64,000 bases of DNA from Gremmenia infestans (taxonomy: Eukaryota > Ascomycota > Leotiomycetes > Helotiales > Hamatocanthoscyphaceae), in the NCBI GenBank assembly GCA_032629725.1, contig JAFEVB010000021.1:310001-374000 (forward strand), written 5' to 3'. Of this stretch, positions 33,356-46,591 are shown in pieces. A program made the translations under genes and the position numbers. Within the stretch, counting starts at the first letter, position 1; every line of letters starts with the position of its first letter. Below the pieces are notes generated by a model that was given only the letters and a program-made list of their open reading frames with translations, ran no database searches and had not been told where the DNA came from.

Positions 33356-34201
33356 CGTCGCGATGGGGTGATTTCAGATGCAGTCCCAAAGTTAAAAGGC
33401 GTGTATTGATAGGTGCAATGTATCTGAGCTCAAGGTAAGGCTCTACTCGCTGCCCAAGTTTTGATTTGATTTATGCAGCCTTCTGGGTGTGGAAGAAGGG
33501 GAAGGTCGGGCAACCTTCAGGAGCGAAACCCCTCTCCTTTCCGTTCTTTGTTGTGTTGATCGATTTCAAGACAGTCAGCTCTGCACTTTTGAATGTGATG
33601 AATTTGCTTTGTAAAGAGGTTGATATCAGGCACTCCAAGTTGCGTTGCATCACCTCATTTCACTTCATTTCACACATAGCAATATATGGAAACACATGGC
33701 AATTAGTGTTGACCTGATTCTTTCTCCGTCTGAAGTTTCTCGCTCCTTCAAAAGCTTAGGTTGACCCCTACTGTACTGTAGGTACCTACGCACAGTAACT
33801 AGAAGCGCACTAGTCGGCTAAGTCACCACCTTCACGAGCCTCTCGAGCCTCTCGAGCCTCTCCTCTCGCCGCCTTCAATTCCACCTGCAATCTTCCCCAA
33901 ACTTCACCTAGTAAGCTGCAACATTCAGCCCTACCACGAACAAAACCCCACGACCATCAGTACACCTCGCAAGGATTGACTTGCTTTTGGAATAGCGACG
34001 ACAAATTTATCTTCCCGGCTTTCTAGCGCTTACCAAGCCCACCCCAGTTGCGCTCGTGCCCGACGACCCCCCTTCCAAATCCTCACCTAGGACCTTGTAA
34101 CCTTTGAATTCCCGCAAACGCGATACCGCCACACCTCTATTTTCGCCGCGCCGTTAGAATCACAAGCCATCAAGAGCCTCATCAGCTCAATCACCGTCAC
34201 C
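33356..34201. promoter_or_regulatory. Divergent upstream region of calcineurin A
   Basis: 846 bp between the two starts. The part next to calcineurin is C/A/T-rich and purine-poor, as in long fungal 5' leaders, and holds an imperfect repeat of 'gagcctctc' at 33837-33863. No upstream ATG of note is seen close to the start. Confidence 0.45.
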
Positions 34202-36005
34202 ATGGACGGCGAGGAGTCCACCAACCCCCTGGTGCCTGCGAAGCCCGAGAACCGGGCCCAGGTCGACAATGCTCTGAGAGCGATTCACCAAAAGAAGCCA
34301 GTCCCTGAGATCGATTTCACACTCCATACCATGGAAGATAACACGCAAGTCAGCACAATGGAGCGCGTTTGCAAAGGTAAATAAATACTTTCAGCCTGGC
34401 AGCTATTTCGTCATGAATGAGGCAAAAGCTAATGCAGATTTGCAGATGTACAGGCACCCGCAATGCACCCACCGACCGACGAGCAATTTTTCTCTCCCCA
34501 AGATCCCTCGAAGCCAAATTTGGCCTTTTTGAAGCAACACTTTTACCGAGAAGGCCGCCTTACAGAGGAGCAGGCATTGTACATCATTGAAGAGGGTACT
34601 AAGATCTTGAAGCAAGAACCCAACCTCCTAGAAATGGATGCTCCGATCACAGTATGTGGCGATGTCCACGGTCAATACTACGACTTGATGAAATTATTTG
34701 AGGTTGGTGGTGATCCTGCTGAGACTCGATACCTTTTCCTAGGAGACTACGTCGATAGAGGATATTTCAGTATCGAGTGTGTGCTCTATCTATGGTCGTT
34801 GAAGATCTGGTATCCCAACACCTTATGGTTACTTAGAGGAAACCACGAGTGCAGACATTTGACCGATTACTTCACGTTCAAGCTGGAGTGCAAACACAAG
34901 TATTCGGAGAAGATTTACGAGGCATGTATGGATTCTTTCTGCGCTCTACCGCTGGCTGCTGTGATGAACAAGCAGTTCTTGTGTATTCATGGTGGCCTAA
35001 GCCCGGAATTACACACTTTGGATGACTTGAAGAACGTGAGTACACCTGAACTTGTGGCACAGTTCGCCTGTTGACGTAAAACAGATTGATCGCTTCCGCG
35101 AACCCCCAACCCACGGCCTGATGTGCGATATTCTCTGGGCAGATCCACTGGAAGAATTTGGTCAAGAGAAAACATCAGAGTATTTTGTTCACAATCACGT
35201 GCGAGGTTGCTCCTACTTCTTTTCCTACCCCGCAGCGTGTAATTTCCTGGAGAAGAATAATCTTTTATCGGTCATCCGTGCGCACGAGGCTCAAGATGCT
35301 GGATACCGAATGTATCGCAAGACCCGGACAACTGGTTTTCCCAGTGTAATGACTATCTTCTCCGCGCCCAACTACCTTGACGTCTACAACAACAAAGCCG
35401 CTGTCCTTAAGTATGAGAACAATGTCATGAACATCAGACAATTCAACTGCACCCCACATCCATACTGGCTTCCCAACTTCATGGATGTCTTTACTTGGTC
35501 TCTACCTTTCGTGGGCGAGAAGATCACCGACATGCTGATTGCGATCTTGAGCGTGTCCTCTGAAGACGAACTCAAAGAAGACGCCACTCCATCAACAGTC
35601 TCGCCCGGCCCCGTCTCGCCATCAACCGCAATCGCCGCCCTAGACCCGGAATCTACCGAATTCAAGCGAAGAGCCATCAAGAATAAGATCCTTGCCATCG
35701 GCCGCTTATCACGAGTATTCCAAGTCTTGCGCGAAGAGTCAGAGCGAGTCACAGAACTCAAGACAGCATCAGGAGGCAGACTCCCTGCTGGGACACTTAT
35801 GCTCGGCGCAGAAGGCATAAAGAATGCCATTAACAACTTCGAGGACGCACGTAAAGTTGACTTGCAGAACGAGAGGCTCCCACCTAGCCATGAGGAGGTC
35901 ACGCGACAGAGCGAGGAAGGCAGAGCGAATGCGCTAGAGAGGGCAAAGGAGAGCGCGGATAATGATACGGGTTTACAGATGATTTCTAGACGGTTGAGCA
36001 CGTAA
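34202..36005 (+). CDS. cnaA: Calcineurin A, catalytic subunit (PP2B)
   Basis: join(34202..34376,34446..35035,35085..36005), 561 residues. Phosphatase motifs are complete: GDVHGQ, GDYVDRG, RGNHE and the downstream histidine region around 'HGGLSPE', binding the two metal ions. The calcineurin-B-binding helix ('LPNFMDVFTWSLPFVGEKITDML') follows, then the calmodulin-binding segment 'KNKILAIGRLSRVFQVLREE' and an autoinhibitory-type tail ('ARKVDLQNERLPPSHEE'). The Ca2+/calmodulin-activated enzyme dephosphorylates Crz1-type factors and controls growth, stress tolerance and virulence in fungi. Introns are in phase 1 and phase 0 with good GTAAAT and GTGAGT donors. Gene symbol follows Aspergillus usage (cna-1 in Neurospora). 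Confidence 0.96.
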
Positions 36006-38617
36006 GAATTCCCATTCCTTTCCATTCGAAAGTTCTTTCCTAACATATCCTGTGTTGCAATAGGGATCGTAAGAGGTAGCGCGTATACAAAAAGTGCAAG
36101 GTTTGGTTTATTCCGATCAATGAAATGCAGATTATAACTGGGTTATGATTGTGATAGAAATTGATGAACGGGTGCGGAGACGAAGCATGGTAGTTCGACT
36201 GACAGTTTCTTACGGTGTCGCAGGCATCAATGAAAGAATGAATGAAAGAAAGAAAGAAAGACAAGCGAATTCATGCAAAGGAATAATGCCACTAATGTTT
36301 TTGTCTGTAGTATTTCGAAACTGGTGACGTGTGTCCTAATTCATGTGATATCAAACTGATCTAATACCCTGATTAGATTGAGTAAAGCCAAGTGGCTGCT
36401 TAGCACTGTACGGAATCATCTATCATCCTGTTCTTTTACTGTACGTTTGTTACAGTTTTATGTATTTCTGCCTGCTTGCTATCTATCTGTCTATCTATCA
36501 AATCTCTAGTACGAAGTTTCCATTTATGGGCGTTTTATTATTATGCATGCACACTTCCACTTCCACCTCTTCACCTTCACGTCCATGCATATCGTTCCCC
36601 TTCTATACCAAGCAGACACTCACTCACTACTTTGCATGAGTGAAGGAAGACAAAGACACTGCACTACACTACACTACACTACATCATCCCATCCCATGCA
36701 AACTACTCACACTCTTGCATAAATAAAGCGTGCGTGCTGTCTATCTCTCTAGTGTAGGTCGGGGTTTGAATATAATGCAATGCGCTGGATACATTGCATT
36801 GCATTGCTTTTGCTTGCTTGCTTGTTTATATAATGTAATGTAAGGTTAGTAGAGTACTGTACTTGTGTGGAAGGTATTTCTGCAAAGGTAAGCAAGCCAC
36901 TGTTATTGTTTTCTTTTCCCTTTTTTTCCCTGCTCCTGGCTTAGATCTTGTTACGGAGTATGTACTGTATGTAGCAAGGTATGTATTTCTTGTACTTGGT
37001 TTTTTGTTGTCTTTTGCTTTGTTGTTACTTACTTACATGGATGGATGGATGGATAAAGTGGATGGAAATTCTTCCCCTTTTTACGGATGAAGAAGGGGGG
37101 AATTGGCAAGACTCAAGACTCCCTTTCCGTTGTTTGTGCATTGCATTGCATTGATTTGAGAAGGGCCTATTATCTTGCTGTTTGCTTGGCTGTGGAAGGC
37201 AAGATAAGTAAGGACTTTGTGTTTCTATATTTCGAGAGGGGAAGGGAAGGGAAGGGAAGGGCGGGGAAGGAAATGGGGTTTGTGATGTTCTTGTTATATG
37301 CCGTGCTGGGTATACATTATACGGAGGAGAAGAGTAGTAGGATTTTCGACTTGTATGGTGAGTGAGGCGAAATTCCACGTCTCGATGGTTGGTTGAATAT
37401 TTGGAAAAGCTAGCCGTTGCGTGCGTGCGAGCGTTTGTGGTGAGTTGATTGCTCGCTGCTTGGCTTTCATTCAATCTGAATCTGGCGTCGATGTGGAGGT
37501 TTACGCGCGAGTGAGCGCTTGCTATAGATAGATAGGCTGTTTTCGTGGTTTCTGGTACTCTGGTGCTCTAGGTGTGCGCTTGGTTGATAGTTGGTTCGCG
37601 AGATCTGTACGAGTGCAGGGTGATTAGTTCTTTGGTCTGTTGTGCTGGGACTGCTTGCTTGCGCGCATAGTTAGCCCTGCTTGCTTGCTTACTATAAAGA
37701 AAGGGAGCAGCGTATACAAGGCGGCGAGTGGAGGGGAGTGGATGATGAGCTTATCTGTTCTGCGGTATGGGGATTGTACGACTACTCATAGAAAGCCGCA
37801 AGGCATATCGATATTCTTCTGGCCAGGTATCTGTCGCTTTGGGTGGGTGGGTTACCGTTTACGTCGCCATGGATGGGAGGAGTTGGCTTTCGAAAAGTCG
37901 CTTCTGGATGTGGTGCCGATTGTGGGGTGGCACAAGTATTACACACACGGAAGGGTGCCGGAGATAGGCGTAAGTCTTTCTGTCTGTTCTCGTTGGGCTG
38001 CTCCGGAGAGGAGACAGGGCAGGCTAGCTTCTGGAAACATGTGCAAAGTAAGTATAAACTCCAAACTATATTATGAAATCTTTCCCAACTACCATGTGTA
38101 CCAGGTCGTGTAACTCTGTCCACCATCATCATCTTCATCATTGCCGTGTCAGAGGTCCCAAATCCTTCCATCGTTCATCTGCTAAGAATTATAACAAGTC
38201 GTTACTATGTCCAAGGAAATACCGTCCAAGAGTATACCGAAAGAGATATTGGAAAAAAAACAAGAATGAAGGTAGAGACTAGTCCATCGAATGCAAAATA
38301 TGTGCCCTCCCAGCTAATACCAGGTATGTTTGGCGTTGTATATCCCTTTTGCCGCGATTTGGTTCATCCATGTTTTAGGAGATACGTTGTGGCGATATAT
38401 TTGATCATGAACCTCATGGTTTGTTGTCTTGTCTCGTATATCGCATCGCAGTCTCTCATCGCCGCCTGAGATTTCTCCCTCGAAGTACCAATAGTCGCCG
38501 GCACCTTACTTCCATCTTCGCCCTACACAGCTCCTCTCACCAACCGCATTGTCTCGACCGCCGAGACATCCTCCAGCCCCTTCCCTCCCCCCGCCCCTCT
38601 CCACCTTAATTCTCGAT
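36006..38617. other. 2.6-kb spacer rich in simple repeats
   Basis: No gene. It holds AAAG repeats (about 36235-36260), CACTA repeats (36659-36684), GCATT repeats (36795-36812 and again near 37138-37152), GATG repeats (37040-37055) and GGGAA repeats (37236-37266). Several TTGC/CTTG runs lie at 36812-36826 and 37678-37690. Calcineurin and the bZIP gene converge here, so part will be 3' UTR. Confidence 0.5.
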
Positions 38618-40348
38618 TTAGTCTGTTCCAACCCCATCGTTCCTCTCTCCCTCTTTCTTCCCCATATCCTCCTCCTTCTCATCCCTCCCTTCCCGCTCTT
38701 TCAACTCCTTCTCCCTCCTCTCCCTCACGCTTCCACGCTCCCACACCAGTTCCTTCAACCAACGGTTCTCCTCCTCAAGTTCGCCAACCCGGTTCTCCAA
38801 GCGCTGCACCTGCTCGCGCTTCTCGGTGCTAGACCTTTCAAGACTCTGCTCGCGGCGCTTCTTCTTGGCGCGGAAGCGCGCGCTAGCTGCCGTGTTGCGC
38901 AGACGCTTCTGCTCGGAGTCTGGATCGGTGGTTGAGGTTGAGGAGGTGGGTGAGAGGATTTGGTGGGGGTAGGATTGGCCGTGTTGTGGCTGGATGTTTT
39001 GGGGGTTGTTGTGGTGAGTGTTGATGTAGAAGCCATTTGGAGGCGTACTATCAGTGGACGATGGGTAGAATGATGGGTCGTAGGCGGGGTTGATGGGAGG
39101 ATACTGGTGTTGGTGTTGCTGCTGTTGATTATGCATCGCGTAGGGTATCAAGGGGGGGTGTAGATGCTGGTGTTGGTGCTGGGGTTGGTGTTCCCATGCG
39201 TTGTTGAAGTTTGGGATATTCTGCTGCTGGTCTGGGGCATCTATTGGAATTAGTTTTCTTGTTATTTCATAGTGAAAACCATGTTACGGAGCAGATCCCG
39301 TTACTTAGGAGAGAAACAACTCTCCTCGCGGGGCGGTACAAGCGGTACTAGTAGATATATTCGCGATACGCTATCTGAGGGAGTGGGAGGGTGGGTGTGG
39401 CAGGTGAGGTGGAGGGTGGAGATGGAGATCCTTGTGATCACGTGTGAATTCGTGATATCAAGGATCCCGCATTAAATAAGGCGTCATCGAGCTACACCTG
39501 CTTAGGTCCAATGAACGAACAACGACCAATGAACAGAGATGCTTAGTTTCAGCTCAAGCATTCGTAGGAGTACGGAGGTAAACCAGTACTCCGGTAGAGC
39601 CCCCCTTCCCCCCCCCCTTCCTTGTCGAGTACCTTCCGTCCTGCCACATTTGAAGGGTCTTAGAAGTACCGTACCGACAAGGACCGTCCCGTCTGGCGCT
39701 GGCTTGGGGACCAAGATATTGGAGCTTGAAATTTCTTCAACGCCGCCAGGGCTTAGTGAAGCTTGATCTTGGCTTGGATGTACCTGGAACATGCATATAG
39801 TTCAAGAAACTCGTTGAACTCGTTGAACTCGTTGAAAACACATAGAGCTTGTAGATAATCAAAGAAATCTCGTAAAATCAATAACAAAAACAAACGTACA
39901 TTTACATAAACAGATCTCCCAAAACAGCAGGTAAATTCAGGGGTAAAAGGCACGCAATACGGTATTCAAAAGTAGTACTAGGTAAGGTAGGGTAGGGTAG
40001 GGTAGGGTAGAGTAGGGTACCATCAACAATAAAAAACGTAACAGTAAACCAAAACTAACCTCTCAAGCTCTGCCCTTGTACATGTTGCCCACGCTCCACT
40101 ACATGTACATGCTCGGCAGTATCAATGGTCCAATCCTCGACAGCTCCGCGAGCCATGGCCTCCATATCCTGATACTGTCTCTCGGCCGTACTCATGAGAT
40201 CCTCGATTGCATATACGGGTTGTTCGAAAGCAACGGGTTCGTGGTCGCACCTCTGGACGATGAAACTACGTTCGGGAAAGGCGAGAAGTTGACTGCAAGT
40301 GGAAGCTGAAGTGGAAGTGGAAGTGGAGCGGAAAGTCTGGTGCATCAT
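38618..40348 (-). CDS. bZIP transcription factor, CYS3/MetR type
   Basis: The 3' exon (38618..39240) carries Gln/His-rich and Asn-rich segments and then the bZIP: basic region 'RLRNTAASARFRAKKKRREQ' and a leucine zipper ('VQRLENRVGELEEENRWLKE') at about residues 95-150 of this exon. The NTAASARFR signature is that of CYS3/MetR/Zip1 regulators of sulphur metabolism, not of GCN4. An upstream exon 40060..40348 (ATG pair MMHQTF...) ends AGAG|GTTAGT and the 3' exon begins after AATAG; both are phase 1 and together give 303 residues with an exact frame. The intron would be 819 nt, long for this fungus and full of simple repeats. The alternative is that the 40.1-kb exon is a separate short gene. Confidence 0.7.
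39981..40020. repeat. GGGTA tandem repeat inside the long bZIP intron
   Basis: Roughly seven imperfect copies of a 5-bp GGTAG/GGTAA unit. A second short array of the same kind (GGTAA) lies at 40391-40419 upstream of the gene start, and (AG)n at 40614-40636. The TCGTTGAAC triplication at 39811-39836 is also within the intron. Confidence 0.8.
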
Positions 40349-43300
40349 GTCTGTTCGTCTTCTTGCTTCTGTGCATGAACTTGAAGGTGTAAGGTAAGGT
40401 AAGGTAAGGCAAGGTAGGCAGGCAGGGAGGCACCCTACAGGCCGAGTCGTGTGGATAAGCTTCTTTGCTGCAGATGGATGTATACAGATGATGCAAGGGC
40501 TGGCGGTTGTGTTGTACCGTACAGTACAGTACAGTACATTACTTTTGTGTGTATTGAGAAAGGACTCGACAGATGCGCTATATATCACATATCAGACAGC
40601 CCTGTCCTCCAAGGAGAGAGAGAGAGAGAGAGAGAAAAAGGCGCCTGTCTTCTTTTGCCAGCCTTTGCTTCCAGACCCGCCCGAAATCGAGTGTGGATGG
40701 TTCTTTGGTAATAGCGCAGATCTTCGTGGGGAGTCAGGAAAGTAAGTGGCTTGCTCTAATTCCTTTCCGCCTCACTCAACTCACCTCACCTAACCTTAGA
40801 CCCTTACTTGCGATTTGTCGGCCAGAAATCAAGAGAAAATATCCTCAAGTGGCTGTCGCTGCCGTGGTCCTGCGGAGTAGAATTGAGGTGAAGAATTTGC
40901 ATTGGTACAGTATACGTCCCTGAAGTTTCACGGATTGTTACTTCACATTAGCAACTCACGATGCTATTTGTACCACCAAGGCGGGGTGTCCAGCTCTGCT
41001 TGCCCAATAAGCGCCGTGTCTATATGCAGCTGTACATGTCCCCCCACACTTGCCACGGCCAATGCAATGAATGCATACTTGCCCGCTTGTCCTGTGCTGG
41101 AAATGGAATGGAGAGAGATTGGAAAAGGCATACTTTCCTTTTATGGGATTCATGTTTCAAGCTGCTTCGGGCTTTTGATTTTCGGGTTAGCCGCGCCGGC
41201 CGCCAAGCAAGGCTTGGTTGTGGGTGTGGTGTGGAGCTGGAAATGGGTACATCAGGGCTACCAATTAATTGTGATCTATTTGTGAGTCGAGTCAAGTCAA
41301 GCATGTTTTTCTGGAGATATATTCTCTTCTTTGCGGCTCGTGGGATTGTCGTGACTGTTGATCTCCTCGGTCTCTACTAGGACCGAGAAAAGGGATCGAC
41401 TGATCTCTTTTGCCAGGTCTTCCTGGTATTTGGAAACAAATACGGCTCGGCTTGGAAAGATGCCAGACTCTGATCTCATTATAGTTAAGAAGTTATTTGT
41501 TACAGCGGCTAGATATATCTATCGTTATTTGGCCAAAAGAGTCGATCAGGTGGGAGTGGACCTGACAATCGTCAAAAGAAATCATTTATTAGTAAACTTC
41601 AGCTGATATGAGTTTCTCCGCGGTTGGCTTTCTCCCCTGCGTTCCTTTGCAAGTGTACCACCTGACTTTCAGTCTTCAATAACTCATATCACTCTCCTTT
41701 ATCTCATAATTCTTATCAAGTGACAAAACTGTAACAGCGTGGAAATCAACGTACAACCATGAGTTCACTTCAGGGATATATAGAAACACTGTTTTCTTCT
41801 CTTCTCCTCTCGCGTTCAGAGGCTTATGGCCACTTACAAGTATACTGCCACACGTCATGTCGCGACCGAGACTTTGTGGAAGACTCTGCTGCTCCAGGCC
41901 TACCCGCCATCATGTCCTTGGGAAAGCGCGGCATACTCAATAAGGTATATCCCAAACGCCATAAGCCAAAAGGTACATTGCCTGCGGTAAAGAAACCTCC
42001 CCGCGCTCGCATGAAGAACTGTCTTACTTTCCAAATCCCGACAATTCTGTGAAAGGCGTAGGTCCCTGCTACATGCAGTCATGACCCCAGGCGCCTGATC
42101 AGCCTCTTCAGCTTCTTCGCTATCAGTGTATTTGCATTCCGCTGCAGAACCAGACAATCCCGTCGAGTCTGCTATTGGTGTACTGACCAATCTGCTCTGT
42201 TTCTGGATCTTCATTGAAGAGTTTCGATGTCTGGGATCGATGTAGATCGCGGCTGGCTCTGCCACGTGAGGAGTTGGATCTTGGTCGCCGCCTAGATTGT
42301 GGAGATGGAGGCGGATGTGGATGTGGAGGGAGAAGACGCCCTTTTGGGGGGTTAGTGACTGGCTTGATGAAGAGATTTTCTTGGGCTCCCGGGAAGGGGT
42401 ACCTCAATAGTGGCTGCATGCTGTGTTTATGCGTGCTGTTCTCGCAAGGTGATGCCCAGGACTTTTGGTTGGTCATCAAGGCAGCAGGTGAAAGGCCATC
42501 CCTTTACATCTGCTGTATGCTAGGGACAGGTACCAGGAACCGCCTCCAAGTTCGTACTCATTAAGAAGATACATGTGACAATTGCTAATTGTAGTCCAAC
42601 AGGCACTGCAATTGTAATTACCACCTTCCTCATGCTTGGAATTAGAGGGTAAGGGGCATTTTCACCATTCGCTATTCTTGCCCCCCTTAGTAGAAGTTAA
42701 TAATCCTTTGCGCCATAGTGAATATAAGGGGGCTTACCAAATAATATCACTTTTCTCAAGGCCCGATAGCCTTGTAAGTACGCTCGCCATGAGCAGTCTG
42801 ATCAACCCGTTTTACGGGACCTATAAAGGCATCTACTTATTTAATTATATCCGATCCTACAGTTTGCGGAGACAGTTCACAACTTGGTAGTTATTCCGGA
42901 GGGGTTTTACTTTTAGACGTCCGACGTCATCCTCTCGTGGTCCAATAGTAGTATCACCGCCACTGAGGAGACAAACCCTTGACCTTGTACTTCGCATCGT
43001 GGGTGTAGCATTAGAACGGATACCACTAATCCGAGTGAAAGCATGGCCTTAGAAAATTTGGACTAATGTTGCTCTGTTTGTAAAGCCAAAGATAAATCTA
43101 GCGGGCAATGTTGTTTGTTCATAGACTGGGTGAAGTCGCTTCTCGGTGCAGCTTCACTTCTTCATCCCAAGCGCTGGAGTTCATAGTTTTGACTTTCCCC
43201 ACATATGCGCGAAATAAGACCTGCTATAGTCTCTGCACCTACCAAAGGATTGTCCACTCTAAGCACCAAGCTCAACAGAATCATGTCGCGTTAACGCATG

Positions 43301-44599
43301 GCAGACTTAGCTCTAGATGACCTCTGATCAAAGCTCCAGATTTCGTGCCGACACTTCTGGACCAAAACCAGAGTCCGTTCCCCTTTAGGCGAGGAAATGG
43401 GGCTTGAGGCCCCCAAGCCAATGCCAGAATTTTCACATCCATGTCCAAATACCTGGCCTCGCAGCTCGTCATCGCCTGTGACAAGTCAGCATTAAGGCGG
43501 GAGATCTAGGAACCAGTTCCCATAGTAGTCCAATTAGGGCTTAGAGGCATTGTGGCTGAATCTTGAACTAGGATGAAGCTATCTCGGAGGATCTATGGCT
43601 TGAACTTTGTGAGATGGTGCCTTCTTGACGGCTTAGCCATTCATACTTGCCGGCAAGTTTTTGCTATAGGGATAAGCTGAAGCTGAAGCTGAACCACGAC
43701 GGTGGAAAAAGCAAAAACATCTAGGAAATCTTTTCTGGTCTTCTGATTGTTCTGCTGGCCACAATATCTAGGTGTTTCCTTTGGGGGCTTGGGATCGAAA
43801 TTTCAAGGGGATCGAGATTTCAAGATACAGGGTGAAGGGTGCTTGTAAATTTTGCAAGCACGCCATGGGGGCTTCTGATGGCACCTCCAAAAATGAATAT
43901 TTTGCTACCCAATCACTCGAAAAGTTATATGACTACCTACCTGCTAAGCGCCAACGCATTGCGGTTATCACTGACTTAGTGATGTGTCGTATAGGCGATC
44001 TATACTTGGAGCTTGATTTCGTTGAGAACACATGAAACACATTTGGATAATATCCGCGTATGATCTGTTCTCACAAGGGCAGAAATTCACATTTTGTATA
44101 CAGTATTTAGACAGGGAACATTGGGCAAATTGATCGACTAATGGGATACATCAAGTTCTACCCTGGAGGAAAAGTCTTCATGTCAATTCCTGCATGGCAA
44201 TATCGAGAAGCACGCTGTTATCTTACAACTTCTAGTCCTGTGATACCAAAGGGTGATTTGTAATCGTGGGGGGTATGAGAATAGAGTATAGGTTTCCAGG
44301 TGGTAAATGGGACAAAAGATCTTCCTTCTTTCATGGCTAAAGTTAGAAATGGAAGGAATGATCGATTCAGGGGAGAGCATTCGCTTATGGAAACGCGCTA
44401 ATCGGTTTTGGGACTAGTCGAGTTCGAGGCTTCAAGGCAAAATTTACTCTCAGCCTTGCGGTCGATTCGCCGAGCCTCCCAGCCTCTTCTCTTTCTCCTT
44501 CTTACCAACCCACCGATCTTCATATCGACCTCCAGCGATAACCATCTCTGCTCTTACAGGATAATATAGCAATTGCATATCAAGGCAAGTGTTATCACG
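40349..44599. other. 4.2-kb stretch with no supported gene
   Basis: Upstream flank of the bZIP gene, then sequence with only short frames. Minus-strand frames at 41900-42265 and 42123-42479 contain protein-like pieces (one Pro/Arg/Ser-rich with 'NPPKGRLLPPHPHPPP') that could be exons of one small gene, but no junction is convincing. A plus-strand frame at 43772-44035 has 'GACKFCKHAMGASDG' and 'LEKLYDYLPAKRQR', faintly zinc-finger-like; it may be a transposase relic. None is called. Confidence 0.4.
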
Positions 44600-45569
44600 A
44601 TGCCGCCTGCTACTATTCATGCCGCGCCTGCCCTCGATTCCTATACAGCAATCGCAGACCACCAGGCACAAACACCCACGAGCTTCTTTGGCCCAAAGCC
44701 AGTCCTACATTATCATGCTACGGGTGTTCGCGCCTTAGCAGCACGATCGCAGCTTTCAAAGTTGCCGGTATTTTCTGCGGTCCCAGCGGATGGAGGAGAG
44801 GCTGAGGCACAGGCAAACAGCGTGGAAGCAGTAGAGGCCTTTGTTAGTTCAGAGTAAGTCGCGCCTTCCTCTGTCTTTCGCACTTGGCTATCGTTTGCTT
44901 CTTGGGCTTCAGCTAATTCTGCTTCGCAGGAACCTCATCTTGTTCAACCCTGCGACTTCTAAAGGTGTTTCAATCCCCTACCCCACCATTTCACTCCACG
45001 CAATTCAAACACTCAACGATCCTGCCGACTCGAGTCGACAAATACGAGGCTTATATATGCAATTGGAGCTGTCAGATCCGTATGCAGCCAGTGAAGAAGA
45101 TGAGGATATGGATATTGTTGAGTTGACCCTCATCCCACCGCCTTCATCAACAGAGGGTGAAAAGCCAGCGATACAGACTCTATTTGAAGCGGTCTCAAAT
45201 TGCTCGAACCTTCATCCAGACCCCTCATTCGAGGAGGACGAAGAGATGGGAGATGGCGATGGTGACAGCAGGATAGTTTTCGAGGGCAATGTGGGCTATG
45301 AGGGAATGAGTGGTCTACCTGGTGTCCAGGCTGGCGCTGCTGATGGTGGGCTACCTCCGCCTTTTCCTGGAAGTGGAGGATGGATCACTGCGGAGAACGT
45401 TTCAGAGTATTTCAATGAAGATGGGAGCTGGATCGGAGAAGAGACTGGTGAGAATTTGGGAGAAGGCGCTGGCAGAGTCCGCACTCATGATGAAGTCGAT
45501 GGAAATGGCATGAACGGACATGGGGAATTATTAGATACCGATGAAAATAAACGACCCAGAACGGACTGA
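44600..45569 (+). CDS. pICln / methylosome subunit (CLNS1A homologue)
   Basis: join(44600..44853,44930..45569), 297 residues; phase 2 junction gives '...VSSENLILFNPATSKGVSI' with a GTAAGT donor and CGCAG acceptor. The PH-like fold of the family shows as 'PTISLHAIQTLNDP', 'GLYMQLELSDPY' and an acidic stretch 'EEDEDMDIVELTLIPP', followed by a highly acidic C-terminal tail (EEDEEMGDGDGDS) and the late 'GWITAENVSEYF' helix. pICln gathers Sm proteins for the PRMT5 methylosome and snRNP assembly. The old name, chloride conductance regulator, is historical. Position 44600 is the only ATG compatible with the family N-terminus. Confidence 0.9.
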
Positions 45570-46591
45570 AATACATACCAGTCGGCTATAGCAACCGAAC
45601 GCTTGGGCAAATTATGAAGCAAATTAGACCCCAAATTAGAACCCACCCCCTGACACTGCGTGGGGGTAGTCTGCAATACCAAATTGTCGGGATTTTGGTT
45701 GGACGGATCATCGCAGTCGTGCGTGTCGTCGAGACAGAGGGAGTCTAGACGTGCGTCTACCTCCGTATATGCAGAATTCTTATACCACTAGGAAACGTGC
45801 CAACCATCTTCCCACCTGTGCCTTTTCTTACTGCGTTGAGCCAAGTATATACAGAGGAAGAGACATAATCTGTATCATTGTCGGTTTGAAAGCCATCACC
45901 TGCGAAATGACTGATAGGTAAATGGGTAGATGGCCCGACACGTGATGCCATTAGTGAGAGTGCTATCAATGCTTTTGATAAGCACTGCCTCCACCATCAC
46001 GACAGGAGTCTTCTGTATGGCTGCGAACTCGTCAGAAATCGCCAACATGGACCAGTCTGGGGTTTTGCCATGCGACACCCATGTCAGACGCAATCTTTGG
46101 GGGCTCTTGAGAGCGGACCCGGTCGCTACGCGTCCCCTGCGAACGTGTTATTTCCTCTCGTCTCCATGTGTCCTTGCGGCACGGCATGGGCCAAAGCGTC
46201 TGATAAGCCAGTGGCAGTCTCCAGAACTGGGGCGCTGGGACGCTGAGTGGGTGGGGAGTGGGCGGGATGGAGAGGATAAAGCACTGTTTTGCCTAGGGTC
46301 CGCGCACAAGCTCTCAGCTCAACCTTTTGGTGGACGTGAGGATCAATATTGGCTGACCAGATGTGATGCTTTGCAGACGCCATCAAGGAGACGTCGCCAT
46401 CAATGTTTGCGCACTGCAATCCTGTCTTTGAACATACATATGGCTAGAACACCATCGATACTGAGCATCGCGATGCCCCTTAAACCCTCATTTTTCACCC
46501 TCTGGTGAGGATTTCCGGCAAATCGGTGTTGTTCGGTTGTGACGGTTGCGGTGGTGGCCTGCCCTCTGCGGATTTCGTCGTTGTGCCCACG
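45570..46591. other. Intergenic, promoter of the OPT gene
   Basis: No gene supported. Frames such as 45930-46508 (+) are GC-biased shadows without domain. The region immediately upstream of 46592 is an open frame without ATG and is probably leader. Confidence 0.4.

Noticed and set aside
36863..38282. Many 60-150 codon frames in the repeat-rich spacer
   Set aside because: Composed of simple repeats; no start context or domain.
40902..41380. Plus-strand frames of 127 and 139 codons
   Set aside because: Overlap each other in different frames, Cys-rich by chance, no splice sites or homologue.
43772..44035. Frame with a CKFC motif resembling a BED or hAT zinc finger
   Set aside because: Only one CxxC and no His pair in register; no transposase or terminal repeats nearby.
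45930..46508. 192-codon plus-strand frame upstream of the OPT gene
   Set aside because: No domain and shares its region with a minus-strand frame; looks like non-coding promoter sequence.
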